A DNA stretch of 64,000 nt from Actinomadura sp. J1-007 (GTDB lineage Bacteria; Actinomycetota; Actinomycetes; Streptosporangiales; Streptosporangiaceae). The translations under genes were made by a program, and so were the position numbers. The notes beneath the pieces are model-generated. The model was not told the DNA's origin. It saw only the letters and a program-made list of their open reading frames with translations, and did not search any database. The stretch is from contig NZ_WING01000001.1 in the NCBI RefSeq assembly GCF_009793335.1, forward strand, positions 5,208,001 through 5,272,000, in the 5' to 3' direction. Below, one piece after another: positions 35,338-42,878 of the stretch. Every line of letters begins with the position of its first letter. Position 1 is the stretch's first letter.

Positions 35338-36891
35338 ATGCGACATCTTCAGGCCCGTCTCGCCCTCCTCCTGTGCCCCCTGCTCGTGCTCGCGTTCGTC
35401 AGCCCGCCCGGCGCGCACGCCGCCGGTCCGGCACGCGCGGCCTCGGCGACGGCGACGTTCGCCAAGACCGCCGACTGGAGCTCGGGATTCACCGGCAAAT
35501 ACACGATCACGAACGGCACCGGATCCCCGATCAACGGATGGCGCGTCGAGTTCGACCTGCCCTCGGGAACCGGCGTCGGCGCCTATTGGGACGCGCTGAT
35601 GACGGCCGGACCGAACGGCCACTTCACGTTCCGCAACCGCGAATACAACGGCACGATCGCGCCCGGCGCGTCGGTGTCGTTCGGCTTCAACGGCACCGGG
35701 ACCGGCGGCCCCGACGGCTGCACCCTGAACGGCTCGTCCTGCGACGGCGGCGGGGAGCCCGAGCCCGGCGCGCCCGGAACGCCCGGCGCGCCGACCGTGA
35801 CCGGACGCACCGACTCCTCGATCTCGCTGAGCTGGCCCGCCGCCAGCGGCACCGTCACCGGCTACCGGGTCTACGAGGGCTCGACCGTGCGGGCGACCGT
35901 CACGGGCACGAGCGCCACGATCGGCGGCCTGAGCGCGTGCTCGTCGCACACCTACGCCGTCAAGGCGTACAACGGCGTGGGCGAGTCCGCCGCGAGCGGC
36001 GAGGTCAGCGGCACGACGAGCGGGTGCACCACGCCGAGCCCCGGCATGAGCGCCGCGCCCTACATGTACCTCGGCTGGGAGAACCCGCCCGCGCCGACCA
36101 CGGTGATGAACGCGACCGGGATCAAGTGGTTCACGATGGCGTTCATCCTGTCCGGCGGCGGCTGCACCCCGTCCTGGGACAGCCAGCGCCCGCTGAAGGG
36201 CGGCGTGGACGAGCAGAACGTCGCCAAGGTCCGCGCCGCGGGCGGCGACATCATGCCGTCCATCGGCGGCTGGAGCGGCAACAAGCTCGGCCCCAACTGC
36301 TCCACCCCGCAGGCGCTCGCCGGCGCGTACCAGCAGGTCATCGACGCCTACAAGCTGAAGGCGATCGACATCGACATCGAGAACACCGACGAGTTCGAGA
36401 GCAACGCGGTGCAGGACCGCATCCTCGGCGCGCTGAAGATCGTCAAGCAGAACAACCCCGGCATCACGACGATCCTCACGTTCCCCACCCTGTCCAACGG
36501 CCCGAACTCGTGGGGCGTGCGGCTCATCAACCGCGCGGCCGAGCTGAAGGCCGACGTGGACATCTTCACGATCATGCCGTTCAACTTCGGCGGCGGCTCC
36601 AACATGTACCAGGCGACCGTCAACAGCAGCGAGGGCCTGAAGGACAGGCTCAAGACGGCGTTCTCCTGGTCCGACGCGACCGCCTACTCCCACATGGGCA
36701 TCTCGGGCATGAACGGGCTGTCCGACCAGCAGGAGCCGACCACCCCCGCGACCTGGACGCAGATCCGCGACTGGGCCAAGTCCCATGGCCTCGCGCGGCT
36801 GACGTTCTGGTCGGTCAACCGTGACCGCGCCGGCGGCAGCGGTGTCCCCCAGCAGGACTGGGAGTTCACCCGCATCACCGCCGGATTCTGA
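35338..36891 (+). CDS. Secreted GH18 chitinase with CBM2 and FnIII domains
   Basis: 517 residues, intact. Signal peptide (MRHLQARLALLLCPLLVLAF), CBM2 (residues 37-135; FAKTADWSSGFTGKYTITN, INGWRVEFDLPSG, APGASVSFGFNGTG), FnIII (145-230; VTGRTDSSISLSW, GYRVYEGS, TYAVKAYNG) and a GH18 barrel with SIGGWSGN, KAIDIDIEN (catalytic DxDxE), MPFNFGGGS and FWSVNRDR. It is of the shorter ChiC/ChiD-like GH18 type and differs from chitinase 1 in the catalytic domain. The first Asp of DxxDxDxE is replaced (A-I-D-I-D-I-E), the Asp-Glu pair is intact. GGAGC four bases before the ATG. Located 450 bp after the LPMO. Confidence 0.92.
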   Translation: MRHLQARLALLLCPLLVLAFVSPPGAHAAGPARAASATATFAKTADWSSGFTGKYTITNGTGSPINGWRVEFDLPSGTGVGAYWDALMTAGPNGHFTFRNREYNGTIAPGASVSFGFNGTGTGGPDGCTLNGSSCDGGGEPEPGAPGTPGAPTVTGRTDSSISLSWPAASGTVTGYRVYEGSTVRATVTGTSATIGGLSACSSHTYAVKAYNGVGESAASGEVSGTTSGCTTPSPGMSAAPYMYLGWENPPAPTTVMNATGIKWFTMAFILSGGGCTPSWDSQRPLKGGVDEQNVAKVRAAGGDIMPSIGGWSGNKLGPNCSTPQALAGAYQQVIDAYKLKAIDIDIENTDEFESNAVQDRILGALKIVKQNNPGITTILTFPTLSNGPNSWGVRLINRAAELKADVDIFTIMPFNFGGGSNMYQATVNSSEGLKDRLKTAFSWSDATAYSHMGISGMNGLSDQQEPTTPATWTQIRDWAKSHGLARLTFWSVNRDRAGGSGVPQQDWEFTRITAGF

Positions 36892-36906
36892 CCCGGCCAC
36901 GGTGAC

Positions 36907-36939
36907 ACGGCCCGGGGCGTCCTCACCGCCCCGGGCCGT
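36907..36939. terminator. Bidirectional terminator between chitinase 2 and PP2C gene
   Basis: ACGGCCCGGGGCG (36907-36919) exactly complements 36927-36939 with a 7-nt loop. Confidence 0.75.
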
Positions 36940-37014
36940 TCCGCGCCGTCCGCCGGGCGCGCCGGATGCGCCGCGGGCGCGCCGCGGGCGCGGGGCGGGT
37001 GCGGGGCGGTTCCG

Positions 37015-38178
37015 TCAGTGCCAGTCGACGCAGACGACGACGGCGTCGTCGGCCAGTTCGGCGCCCTCGTGGGTGCTCATCAGCTCGCCGATGATCGCCA
37101 GGGGGACCCCGGAGGCGTCCTGGAGCCGAGTGCCGCGCACCGCCTGCTCCAGCCGGTGCGTGCCGAAGTCGCCGCCGCCGGGGTGCGGCGCGGAGTACAC
37201 GCCGTCGCTGACGATCACCAGCCGGTCGCCGGACTCCAGCCGGAGCCGCTGCGCCCGGTACTCGGTGTCGGCGAACATGCCGAGCGGCATCTGCTGCTCC
37301 AGCTCGACCCGCGCGACGCGCGTCCCGCGCATCCGCAGCACCCGCGGCGACCCCGCGTCCACCACGGTGGCCTCGCCGCTCGCCAGGTCCACCCGCATCA
37401 GCAGCGTCTCGGTGAACCACTCGCCGCCGTACCTGGCGTGCACGATGTCGGCCGCGAGGCTCGCCTGCTCGGCCAGGTCCGCGCCGCCGCGGCGGGCGTT
37501 GCGCAGGGCGCCGACGGTGAGCGAGGTCAGCAGCGCCGCCCGGATGCCCTCGCCCGCGCCGTTGGTGACCGACAGCGTCAGGTGGTCGCGCTCGGCCGTC
37601 CAGTCGAAGTTGTCCCCTGCGACGGAGTAGGCGGGCTCCAGGTGCCCGGCCAGGTCGAACCGTTCCCCCGCGCACGTCTGGCCGGGCAGGAGCTGCCACT
37701 GGAGCTCGGCCGCCAGGGTCAGCCGGCGGTCGCGGCGGACCCGCTCGTACCGGTCGGTGAGCGCCCAGGCCACCTTGAGCGCGCCGCCCGCGATCTCGCC
37801 GATGTCGGCCAGCTCCGCGAAGTCCTCCCTGGAGCAGGGGGCGTCCACGTCCAGCGCGAGCACGCCCATCCGGTCGCCGCGCGCGGCGACCGGCACGAAG
37901 ACGCGGCGCGCGCGGGAGCCCGCCGGGTCCGGGACCGGCCGCAGCGAGGCGAACGCGCGCCCGGCCGGCGTGCCCGGCACGGCGATCGGCTCGTGCTCGG
38001 ACGGCGACTCGGCCGGCAGCAGCGACGCGAGCCGGTAGTCGACCAGGTAGAGCCGGGCGCCGGTCACCTGCGGGAAGCGCGCGGTCACCGCGCCGGCCAG
38101 CGCCTCGGGCAGCGCGTGGGCGGGCGCGGCGCGCAGCGCGCGCTCCACCTCGCCCGAACGCAGGTGCGGTTTCGCCAC
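37015..38178 (-). CDS. GAF-like/PP2C (SpoIIE-type) phosphatase
   Basis: 387 residues: N-terminal sensor of GAF type (residues 20-165; TARFPQVTGARLYLVDYRLA, RRVFVPVAARGDRMGVLALD), a linker helix, then an SpoIIE/PP2C domain (LQWQLLPGQTCAGERFDLAG, LTSLTVGALRNARRGG, DRLVIVSDGVYS, ELADDAVVVCVDW). In the metal-binding motif normally read GDVxGHG this protein has VTNGAGEG, so an Asp ligand is changed. Such proteins dephosphorylate anti-anti-sigma factors in partner-switching. GTG at 38178 with GGGGGG upstream. Neighbouring receiver-PP2C and kinase genes suggest a common signalling network. Confidence 0.82.
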   Translation of the reverse strand: MAKPHLRSGEVERALRAAPAHALPEALAGAVTARFPQVTGARLYLVDYRLASLLPAESPSEHEPIAVPGTPAGRAFASLRPVPDPAGSRARRVFVPVAARGDRMGVLALDVDAPCSREDFAELADIGEIAGGALKVAWALTDRYERVRRDRRLTLAAELQWQLLPGQTCAGERFDLAGHLEPAYSVAGDNFDWTAERDHLTLSVTNGAGEGIRAALLTSLTVGALRNARRGGADLAEQASLAADIVHARYGGEWFTETLLMRVDLASGEATVVDAGSPRVLRMRGTRVARVELEQQMPLGMFADTEYRAQRLRLESGDRLVIVSDGVYSAPHPGGGDFGTHRLEQAVRGTRLQDASGVPLAIIGELMSTHEGAELADDAVVVCVDWH

Positions 38179-38327
38179 GGAACGTCCCCCCGGTCGTCGG
38201 CCCGCGGAAGATGCGACCCGGGGCGCCCTCCGCGCCGGGCCCGGGAGGGCCGGACGCCGCGCGTGGGCGCGGCCGGGCGGAACCTGCCGCAGGATGACAG
38301 AGAAAATGCAGTATGACAAATAAAGGC

Positions 38328-38840
38328 TCAGGCGGTACGGCTCCGCGCGTCGCCCGGTCCGGGGCGTTCCTGGCGCTCGCACGCGCGGCCGAACTCGGTG
38401 AGGCTGTCGAGCAGCCGGGACCGGGTGGCCGGCGACAGCTCGCCCAGCGCCCGCTCGATCGCGGTGCGCCGCCAGCGGGTCAGCCGGGCGCGCAGCCGCT
38501 CGCCCTCCCCGCTCAGCCGGACGATGATCTCGCGCCGGTCGCCGACGGCGCTCTCCCGCACCACCAGCCCGGCCGACTCCAGCCGGTCGCACAGCCTGCT
38601 GGCCGAGGACGGCATCACGCCCATCTCGGCGGCGAGCCCGCCCAGGTTGAGCCGTCCGTGCCGGGCGACGGCCTCGATGGCGCGCAGCTGGACCGGCGAG
38701 ATGTGCACGCCGGCGTCCTCGGCCGCGCGGCTCCACGCCAGCACCGCCGACGCCATCGCGACCTCCACGGCCGCGGCCTGGTCGGCCAGCCCCTCGTCGG
38801 CGGGCGAGCCCGCCGGCTCCTGTGCCTGTCGGCCGGTCAC
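38328..38840 (-). CDS. MarR-family transcriptional regulator
   Basis: 170 residues, winged helix: VQLRAIEAVARHGRLNLGGL, AAEMGVMPSSASRLCDRLES, AGLVVRESAVGDRREIIVRL, and C-terminal dimer helices ending in an Arg-rich tail. The DRREIIVRL wing is typical. GTG at 38840 (AAGGGGG upstream) is preferred to the ATG at 38909, which would place the operator inside the gene. The palindrome at 38896-38909 is the likely autoregulatory site. Regulated genes may include the divergent signalling operon. Confidence 0.88.
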   Translation of the reverse strand: MTGRQAQEPAGSPADEGLADQAAAVEVAMASAVLAWSRAAEDAGVHISPVQLRAIEAVARHGRLNLGGLAAEMGVMPSSASRLCDRLESAGLVVRESAVGDRREIIVRLSGEGERLRARLTRWRRTAIERALGELSPATRSRLLDSLTEFGRACERQERPGPGDARSRTA

Positions 38841-38895
38841 GACCGCCCCCTTCCGCTCGCCCGCCCCCGGCCGGATGTGTTCCGGCGCGCACACT

Positions 38896-38909
38896 TTGCC
38901 GTACGGCAA
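38896..38909. promoter_or_regulatory. MarR-type operator palindrome
   Basis: TTGCCGTACGGCAA is a perfect 14-bp palindrome, about 56 bp upstream of the MarR start at 38840. The sequence is of the class bound by MarR proteins. Confidence 0.6.
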
Positions 38910-39103
38910 CCTTAGGGGAGCTGGACTACCCGCACCGTATGCCGAGTATGCCGTCCGTCACGCGCGGATGTCGTGATGATCACATGCAGTTACATAGCGT
39001 TACATGTCATGGGTTGAGTATCCTTCGACGCCGGGCCGGCGCGGCAGCCGGGCCGGTCGGGTGGCAGGCGCAGTGGCAGGCGGACGGGTGGTGAGTGCGG
39101 GAC

Positions 39104-40363
39104 ATGGTCTCCCCCGGGATGGCCGACGGGTCGAGGATCCCGGTCCAGGGAACCGGGCCGGGCGTTTCCGCCTGGCAGGGCACGGCGCGGCAGGGCGACC
39201 CCGCCGCGCCGATCGAGCTGCTCCTGGTGGAGGACGACCCCGGCGACGCGTTCCTGGTCGAGGAGCTGCTGAGCGACGCCGACGTCCGCAACCGGCTCAC
39301 CTGGGTGCGCACCATGGCGGAGGCGCGGCGGGAGCTGGCCCGGGGCCGGTTCCAGTGCGTGCTGCTCGACCTGCACCTCGCGGACGCGCAGGGGCTGGAC
39401 GCGCTGGAGACGCTGCTCGCCGGGTCGCCGGACGCCGCCGTGATCGTCCTCACCGGGCTGGCCGAGGCCGAGGCCGGGCTCGCCGCCGTCGCGGCCGGCG
39501 CGCAGGACTACATCGCCAAGGGCCGCCTGGAGTCGGAGTGGCTCGGCCGGGCGATCCGCTACGCGGTGCAGCGCAAGCAGGGCGCGATCGCCGCCGCCGC
39601 GCTCCAGGCCGGCCGGCTGCGCGCCGAGGAGAACGCCCGCCTGGAACGCGGCCTGCTGCCGAGCCCCAAGCTCGCCACTGCGGAGGTCGTCGCGGTCACC
39701 CGGTACCGTCCGGGCCGCGCGCACTCGCTGCTCGGCGGCGACTTCTACGACGTGGTCGAGACGCCGGACGGCACGGTGCACGCGGTGATCGGCGACGTGG
39801 CGGGGCACGGCCCGGACGAGGCGGCGCTCGGCGTCTGCCTGCGGGTCGCCTGGCGCTCGTTCGTCCTCGCCGGCGTGCGGGGCCCGCGCCTTCCCGCGCT
39901 GCTGGAGGAGCTGCTGCTCGCCGAGCGCGACGACGACGAGTGCTTCGTCACGCTGACCACGCTCAGGCTGCGTCCCGACCGCCGCACGGTGGACGTGCTG
40001 CGCGCCGGGCACCCGGCGATGCTGCTGCGCGGCCCCGGCCCGGACGTCCGGCTCGTCGAGACCGCCGGCGGGATGGCCCTCGGCCTGCTCCCCGGCTTCG
40101 GCGACTGGCCCGAGGAACGGGTCGAGCTGCCGCCGGGGGCGGAGCTGGTGCTGTTCACCGACGGGCTGTTCGAGGGGGAGACCGGGCCCGGCGGGCGGCG
40201 GCTCGACCTGGACGGGCTGCTCGGGCTCGCCGAGCGGGGCGCGGGCCTGGACGCCTCCGACTTCGTGGACGCGCTGATCATGGGGGCCGAGCTGGCCTCG
40301 GCGGACTACGGCGGGCTCGGCGACGACGTCGCCGTGGTCGCCCTCGGATGGAAGGGCACATGA
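39104..40363 (+). CDS. Response regulator with PP2C (SpoIIE/RsbU-type) output domain
   Basis: About 419 residues. The receiver (residues 35-155: IELLLVEDDPGDAFLVEELL, CVLLDLHLADAQGLDALE with phosphoacceptor Asp, VLTGLAEAEAG, AQDYIAKGRLES) is followed by an SpoIIE PP2C domain with intact motifs LLGGDFYDVVE, VIGDVAGHGPDE, LVLFTDGLFEG and GDDVAVVAL. This is an RsbU-like phosphatase switched by phosphorylation. It overlaps the next kinase gene by 4 bp and is the first gene of a three-gene operon. The start is uncertain (GTG 39095, ATG 39104 or ATG 39119), as no ribosome site stands out. Confidence 0.88.
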   Translation: MVSPGMADGSRIPVQGTGPGVSAWQGTARQGDPAAPIELLLVEDDPGDAFLVEELLSDADVRNRLTWVRTMAEARRELARGRFQCVLLDLHLADAQGLDALETLLAGSPDAAVIVLTGLAEAEAGLAAVAAGAQDYIAKGRLESEWLGRAIRYAVQRKQGAIAAAALQAGRLRAEENARLERGLLPSPKLATAEVVAVTRYRPGRAHSLLGGDFYDVVETPDGTVHAVIGDVAGHGPDEAALGVCLRVAWRSFVLAGVRGPRLPALLEELLLAERDDDECFVTLTTLRLRPDRRTVDVLRAGHPAMLLRGPGPDVRLVETAGGMALGLLPGFGDWPEERVELPPGAELVLFTDGLFEGETGPGGRRLDLDGLLGLAERGAGLDASDFVDALIMGAELASADYGGLGDDVAVVALGWKGT

Positions 40364-42162
40364 GCTCGCTCAGCTCCCAGAGCGCCGGAGACGGCGTAGA
40401 GGAAGGGACCGGGGCCGCCCCCCGGACCGGCAGGCCCGGCGGGAACGGCGGGAACGGCGCGACCGCCGAGAAGGACGGGAACGGCGCGAACGACGGGGCC
40501 GGCGAGGAGAAGGAGCCCGCCGCCGGCCGTCCCGAACGGCGGGGGCGGGGCGGGAAGCTGACCGTCCAGCAGTGGGTCCTGCTGGCGCTGACCCTGGTCG
40601 GGCTGCTCGTCGTCGCATCGGGCGCGGTCGGGTACGCGCTGCTGACCCGTACCGCCTCGACGGTCGACCACCTCGTGGACGAGCTGTCCCCGGCCCGGAC
40701 CGAGGCGTACCGGCTCCAGGCCGCGCTCGTCGACCAGGAGACCGGCGTGCGCGGCTACGTCCTCACCGGGGAGCGCGGCTTCCTGCGGCCGTACCAGGAG
40801 GGCCGCCGCGCCGAACGGCAGTCCGCCGACCGGCTCGCCTCGTTCGTCCGCGAGGAGCCCGAGGCCGCCGCCGACCTCGCCCGCGTCCGCGCGCTCGCCG
40901 CGGACTGGCAGCGCACCTACGCCGAGCCGATGATCGCGCAGGTCGGCGCGCGCGGCCCCGGCTCGGTGGACGCCGCCATGGTGGGCCGGGGCAAGGCCGG
41001 GTTCGACCGGCTGCGCGCCCTGTGGAACGACCAGAACCGGCATCTGGACGACGCGGTCGCGGAGGGCCGCGACGCCGCCGCGCACGACCGGAGGATCCGC
41101 GACGGCGTCCTCGGGGGGATGCTCGTGGCGATCCTGGCCGCCGGGGCGCTGCTCGCCGTGGTCCTGCACCTGGCGGTGGGCCGCCCGCTGGCGGCGCTCG
41201 GACGCTCGTCGCGGCGCGTCGCCGACGGCGAGTTCGACCACGCCATCGGCGTGCGGGGCCCGGCGGACCTGCGCTCGGTGGCCACGGACGTGGAGGCGAT
41301 GCGGCACCGCATCGTCGAGGAGCTCGGCTACGCCACCGACCGGGAGCGGCAGCTCCAGGACCGCACCGCCGACCTGGACGTGCAGACCGCCGAGCTGCGC
41401 CGCTCCAACGGCGAGCTGGAGCAGTTCGCGTACGTGGCGAGCCACGACCTCCAGGAGCCGCTGCGCAAGGTCGCCTCGTTCTGCCAGCTCCTCCAGCGCC
41501 GCTACGCCGACCAGCTCGACGACCGCGCCAACCAGTACATCGAGTTCGCGGTGGACGGCGCCAAGCGCATGCAGGTGCTGATCAACGACCTGCTCACGTT
41601 CTCGCGCGTCGGCCGCGTCTACGACCGGGACGAGCCGCTCGACCTGGACGAGCCGCTGGACAAGGCGCTGCGCAACCTCCAGGGCACGCTGGAGGAGACC
41701 GGCGCGCGCGTCGAGCGGCCCGAACGCCTGCCGCGGGTGCGCGGCGACATGACGCCGCTGACCATGCTGTGGCAGAACCTCGTCGGCAACGCGGTGAAGT
41801 TCCGGGCGCCGGACCGGACCCCGGAGGTCGAGATCGGCTGCCGGGAGACGGACGAGGGCTGGGAGTTCTCGGTCATCGACAACGGCATCGGCATCGCGCC
41901 CGAGTTCGCCGACAAGGTCTTCGTGATCTTCCAGCGGCTGCACGGCCGCGACGCGTACGAGGGGACGGGCATCGGCCTGGCCCTGTGCAAGAAGATCGTG
42001 GAGAGCTACGGCGGCCGGATCTGGCTGGACACCGGCCGCGCCGAGGGCGCCGGCATCCACTTCGTCCTGCCGCGCACCGACCCCGGCCCCGACGACGCCG
42101 AGGCCGGCAGCGAGACTGGCGGCGACACCGCCCGAGACCCCGACACCGAGGGAGCCGCATGA
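40360..42162 (+). CDS. CHASE3/HAMP sensor histidine kinase
   Basis: 600 residues. A Gly/Asn/Glu-rich cytoplasmic start (1-65), membrane helix (QQWVLLALTLVGLLVVASGA), CHASE3 sensor domain (90-240; LVDQETGVRGYVLTGERGFL), second helix (GGMLVAILAAGALLAVVLHL), HAMP, coiled coil, HisKA with VASHDLQEPLRKVASF (phospho-His) and HATPase with LVGNAVKF, IDNGIGIAPEF, FVIFQRLHGRDAYEGTGIGL. This bacteriophytochrome/cyanobacterial-type kinase often pairs with Rcp1-like stand-alone receivers, as here. Starts by ATGA overlap with the previous gene and ends by ATGA overlap with the next. Confidence 0.92.
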   Translation: MSSLSSQSAGDGVEEGTGAAPRTGRPGGNGGNGATAEKDGNGANDGAGEEKEPAAGRPERRGRGGKLTVQQWVLLALTLVGLLVVASGAVGYALLTRTASTVDHLVDELSPARTEAYRLQAALVDQETGVRGYVLTGERGFLRPYQEGRRAERQSADRLASFVREEPEAAADLARVRALAADWQRTYAEPMIAQVGARGPGSVDAAMVGRGKAGFDRLRALWNDQNRHLDDAVAEGRDAAAHDRRIRDGVLGGMLVAILAAGALLAVVLHLAVGRPLAALGRSSRRVADGEFDHAIGVRGPADLRSVATDVEAMRHRIVEELGYATDRERQLQDRTADLDVQTAELRRSNGELEQFAYVASHDLQEPLRKVASFCQLLQRRYADQLDDRANQYIEFAVDGAKRMQVLINDLLTFSRVGRVYDRDEPLDLDEPLDKALRNLQGTLEETGARVERPERLPRVRGDMTPLTMLWQNLVGNAVKFRAPDRTPEVEIGCRETDEGWEFSVIDNGIGIAPEFADKVFVIFQRLHGRDAYEGTGIGLALCKKIVESYGGRIWLDTGRAEGAGIHFVLPRTDPGPDDAEAGSETGGDTARDPDTEGAA

Positions 42163-42602
42163 CCCAGCCCATCCAGCCCATCGAGGTGCTGCTCGTCGAG
42201 GACGATCCCGGCGACGAGCTGATGACCCGCGAGGCGTTCGACGAGAACAAGGTCGGGAACGTCCTGCACGTCGTCCGGGACGGGCTGGAGGCGCTGGAGT
42301 ACCTGCACCGGCGCGGGGAGTACGCCGACGCGAAGCGCCCCGACCTGATCCTGCTCGACCTCAACCTGCCGCGCTACGACGGCCGCCAGGTGCTGGAGGA
42401 GATCAAGAACGACGAGGAGCTGGCCACCATCCCCGTCGTCGTGCTCACCACCTCCTCCGCCGAGGAGGACATCCTGCGCAGCTACCGCCTGCACGCCAAC
42501 GCCTACGTCACCAAGCCGGTCGACTTCGAGCAGTTCATCGCCGCGGTCCAGCAGATCGACGACTTCTTCGTCACCGTCGTCCGCCTCCCCTTCCGGAGCT
42601 GA
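42159..42602 (+). CDS. Stand-alone response regulator (Rcp1-like receiver)
   Basis: 147 residues, receiver only. IEVLLVEDDPGDELMTREAF, RPDLILLDLNLPRYDGRQVL (phosphoacceptor Asp in LLDLN), VVVLTTSSAEEDILRSYRLH and ANAYVTKPVDFEQF. No output domain, so it acts by protein-protein contact, like Rcp1. GAGGGAGCC precedes the ATG, which overlaps the kinase stop. It is probably a shuttle between this kinase and the receiver-PP2C or another target. Confidence 0.92.
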   Translation: MTQPIQPIEVLLVEDDPGDELMTREAFDENKVGNVLHVVRDGLEALEYLHRRGEYADAKRPDLILLDLNLPRYDGRQVLEEIKNDEELATIPVVVLTTSSAEEDILRSYRLHANAYVTKPVDFEQFIAAVQQIDDFFVTVVRLPFRS

Positions 42603-42612
42603 CCCGGACGGT

Positions 42613-42648
42613 CGCGCGCCCGGCGGCGGACGCGCGCCCGGCGGCGGA
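42613..42648. repeat. Two tandem copies of an 18-bp GC repeat
   Basis: CGCGCGCCCGGCGGCGGA occurs twice without a gap just after the receiver gene. Probably part of the transcription end; no further copies were seen. Confidence 0.7.
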
Positions 42649-42802
42649 CGCGCGGCGGCTCAGGGGGGCGACCAGGCCCCCTCCTGACCTCCCGGACTCG
42701 GATTGGCGTCATTTTTCCACTTCTGACGCGGGCAGCTCCGTAAAGAATCTTCTAAGCCTCTGACCTGCGGTTATGCGGTTCGGGCGGATGGTAAACACAG
42801 AG

Positions 42803-42847
42803 CGTGATCACGATTACTTTCCGTGATCATCGGCGGAGCCTCCGCCG
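42803..42847 (+). promoter_or_regulatory. Direct repeats and hairpin upstream of the Ig-repeat gene
   Basis: CGTGATCA occurs at 42803-42810 and 42822-42829, 19 bp apart (about two helix turns), followed by CGGCGGA-GCC-TCCGCCG (42831-42847). The position 30-75 bp before the start of a surface protein suggests regulator half-sites. Confidence 0.4.
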
Positions 42848-42878
42848 TGTTCCCCAGCCAGGCAAGGAGCTTTACTCG

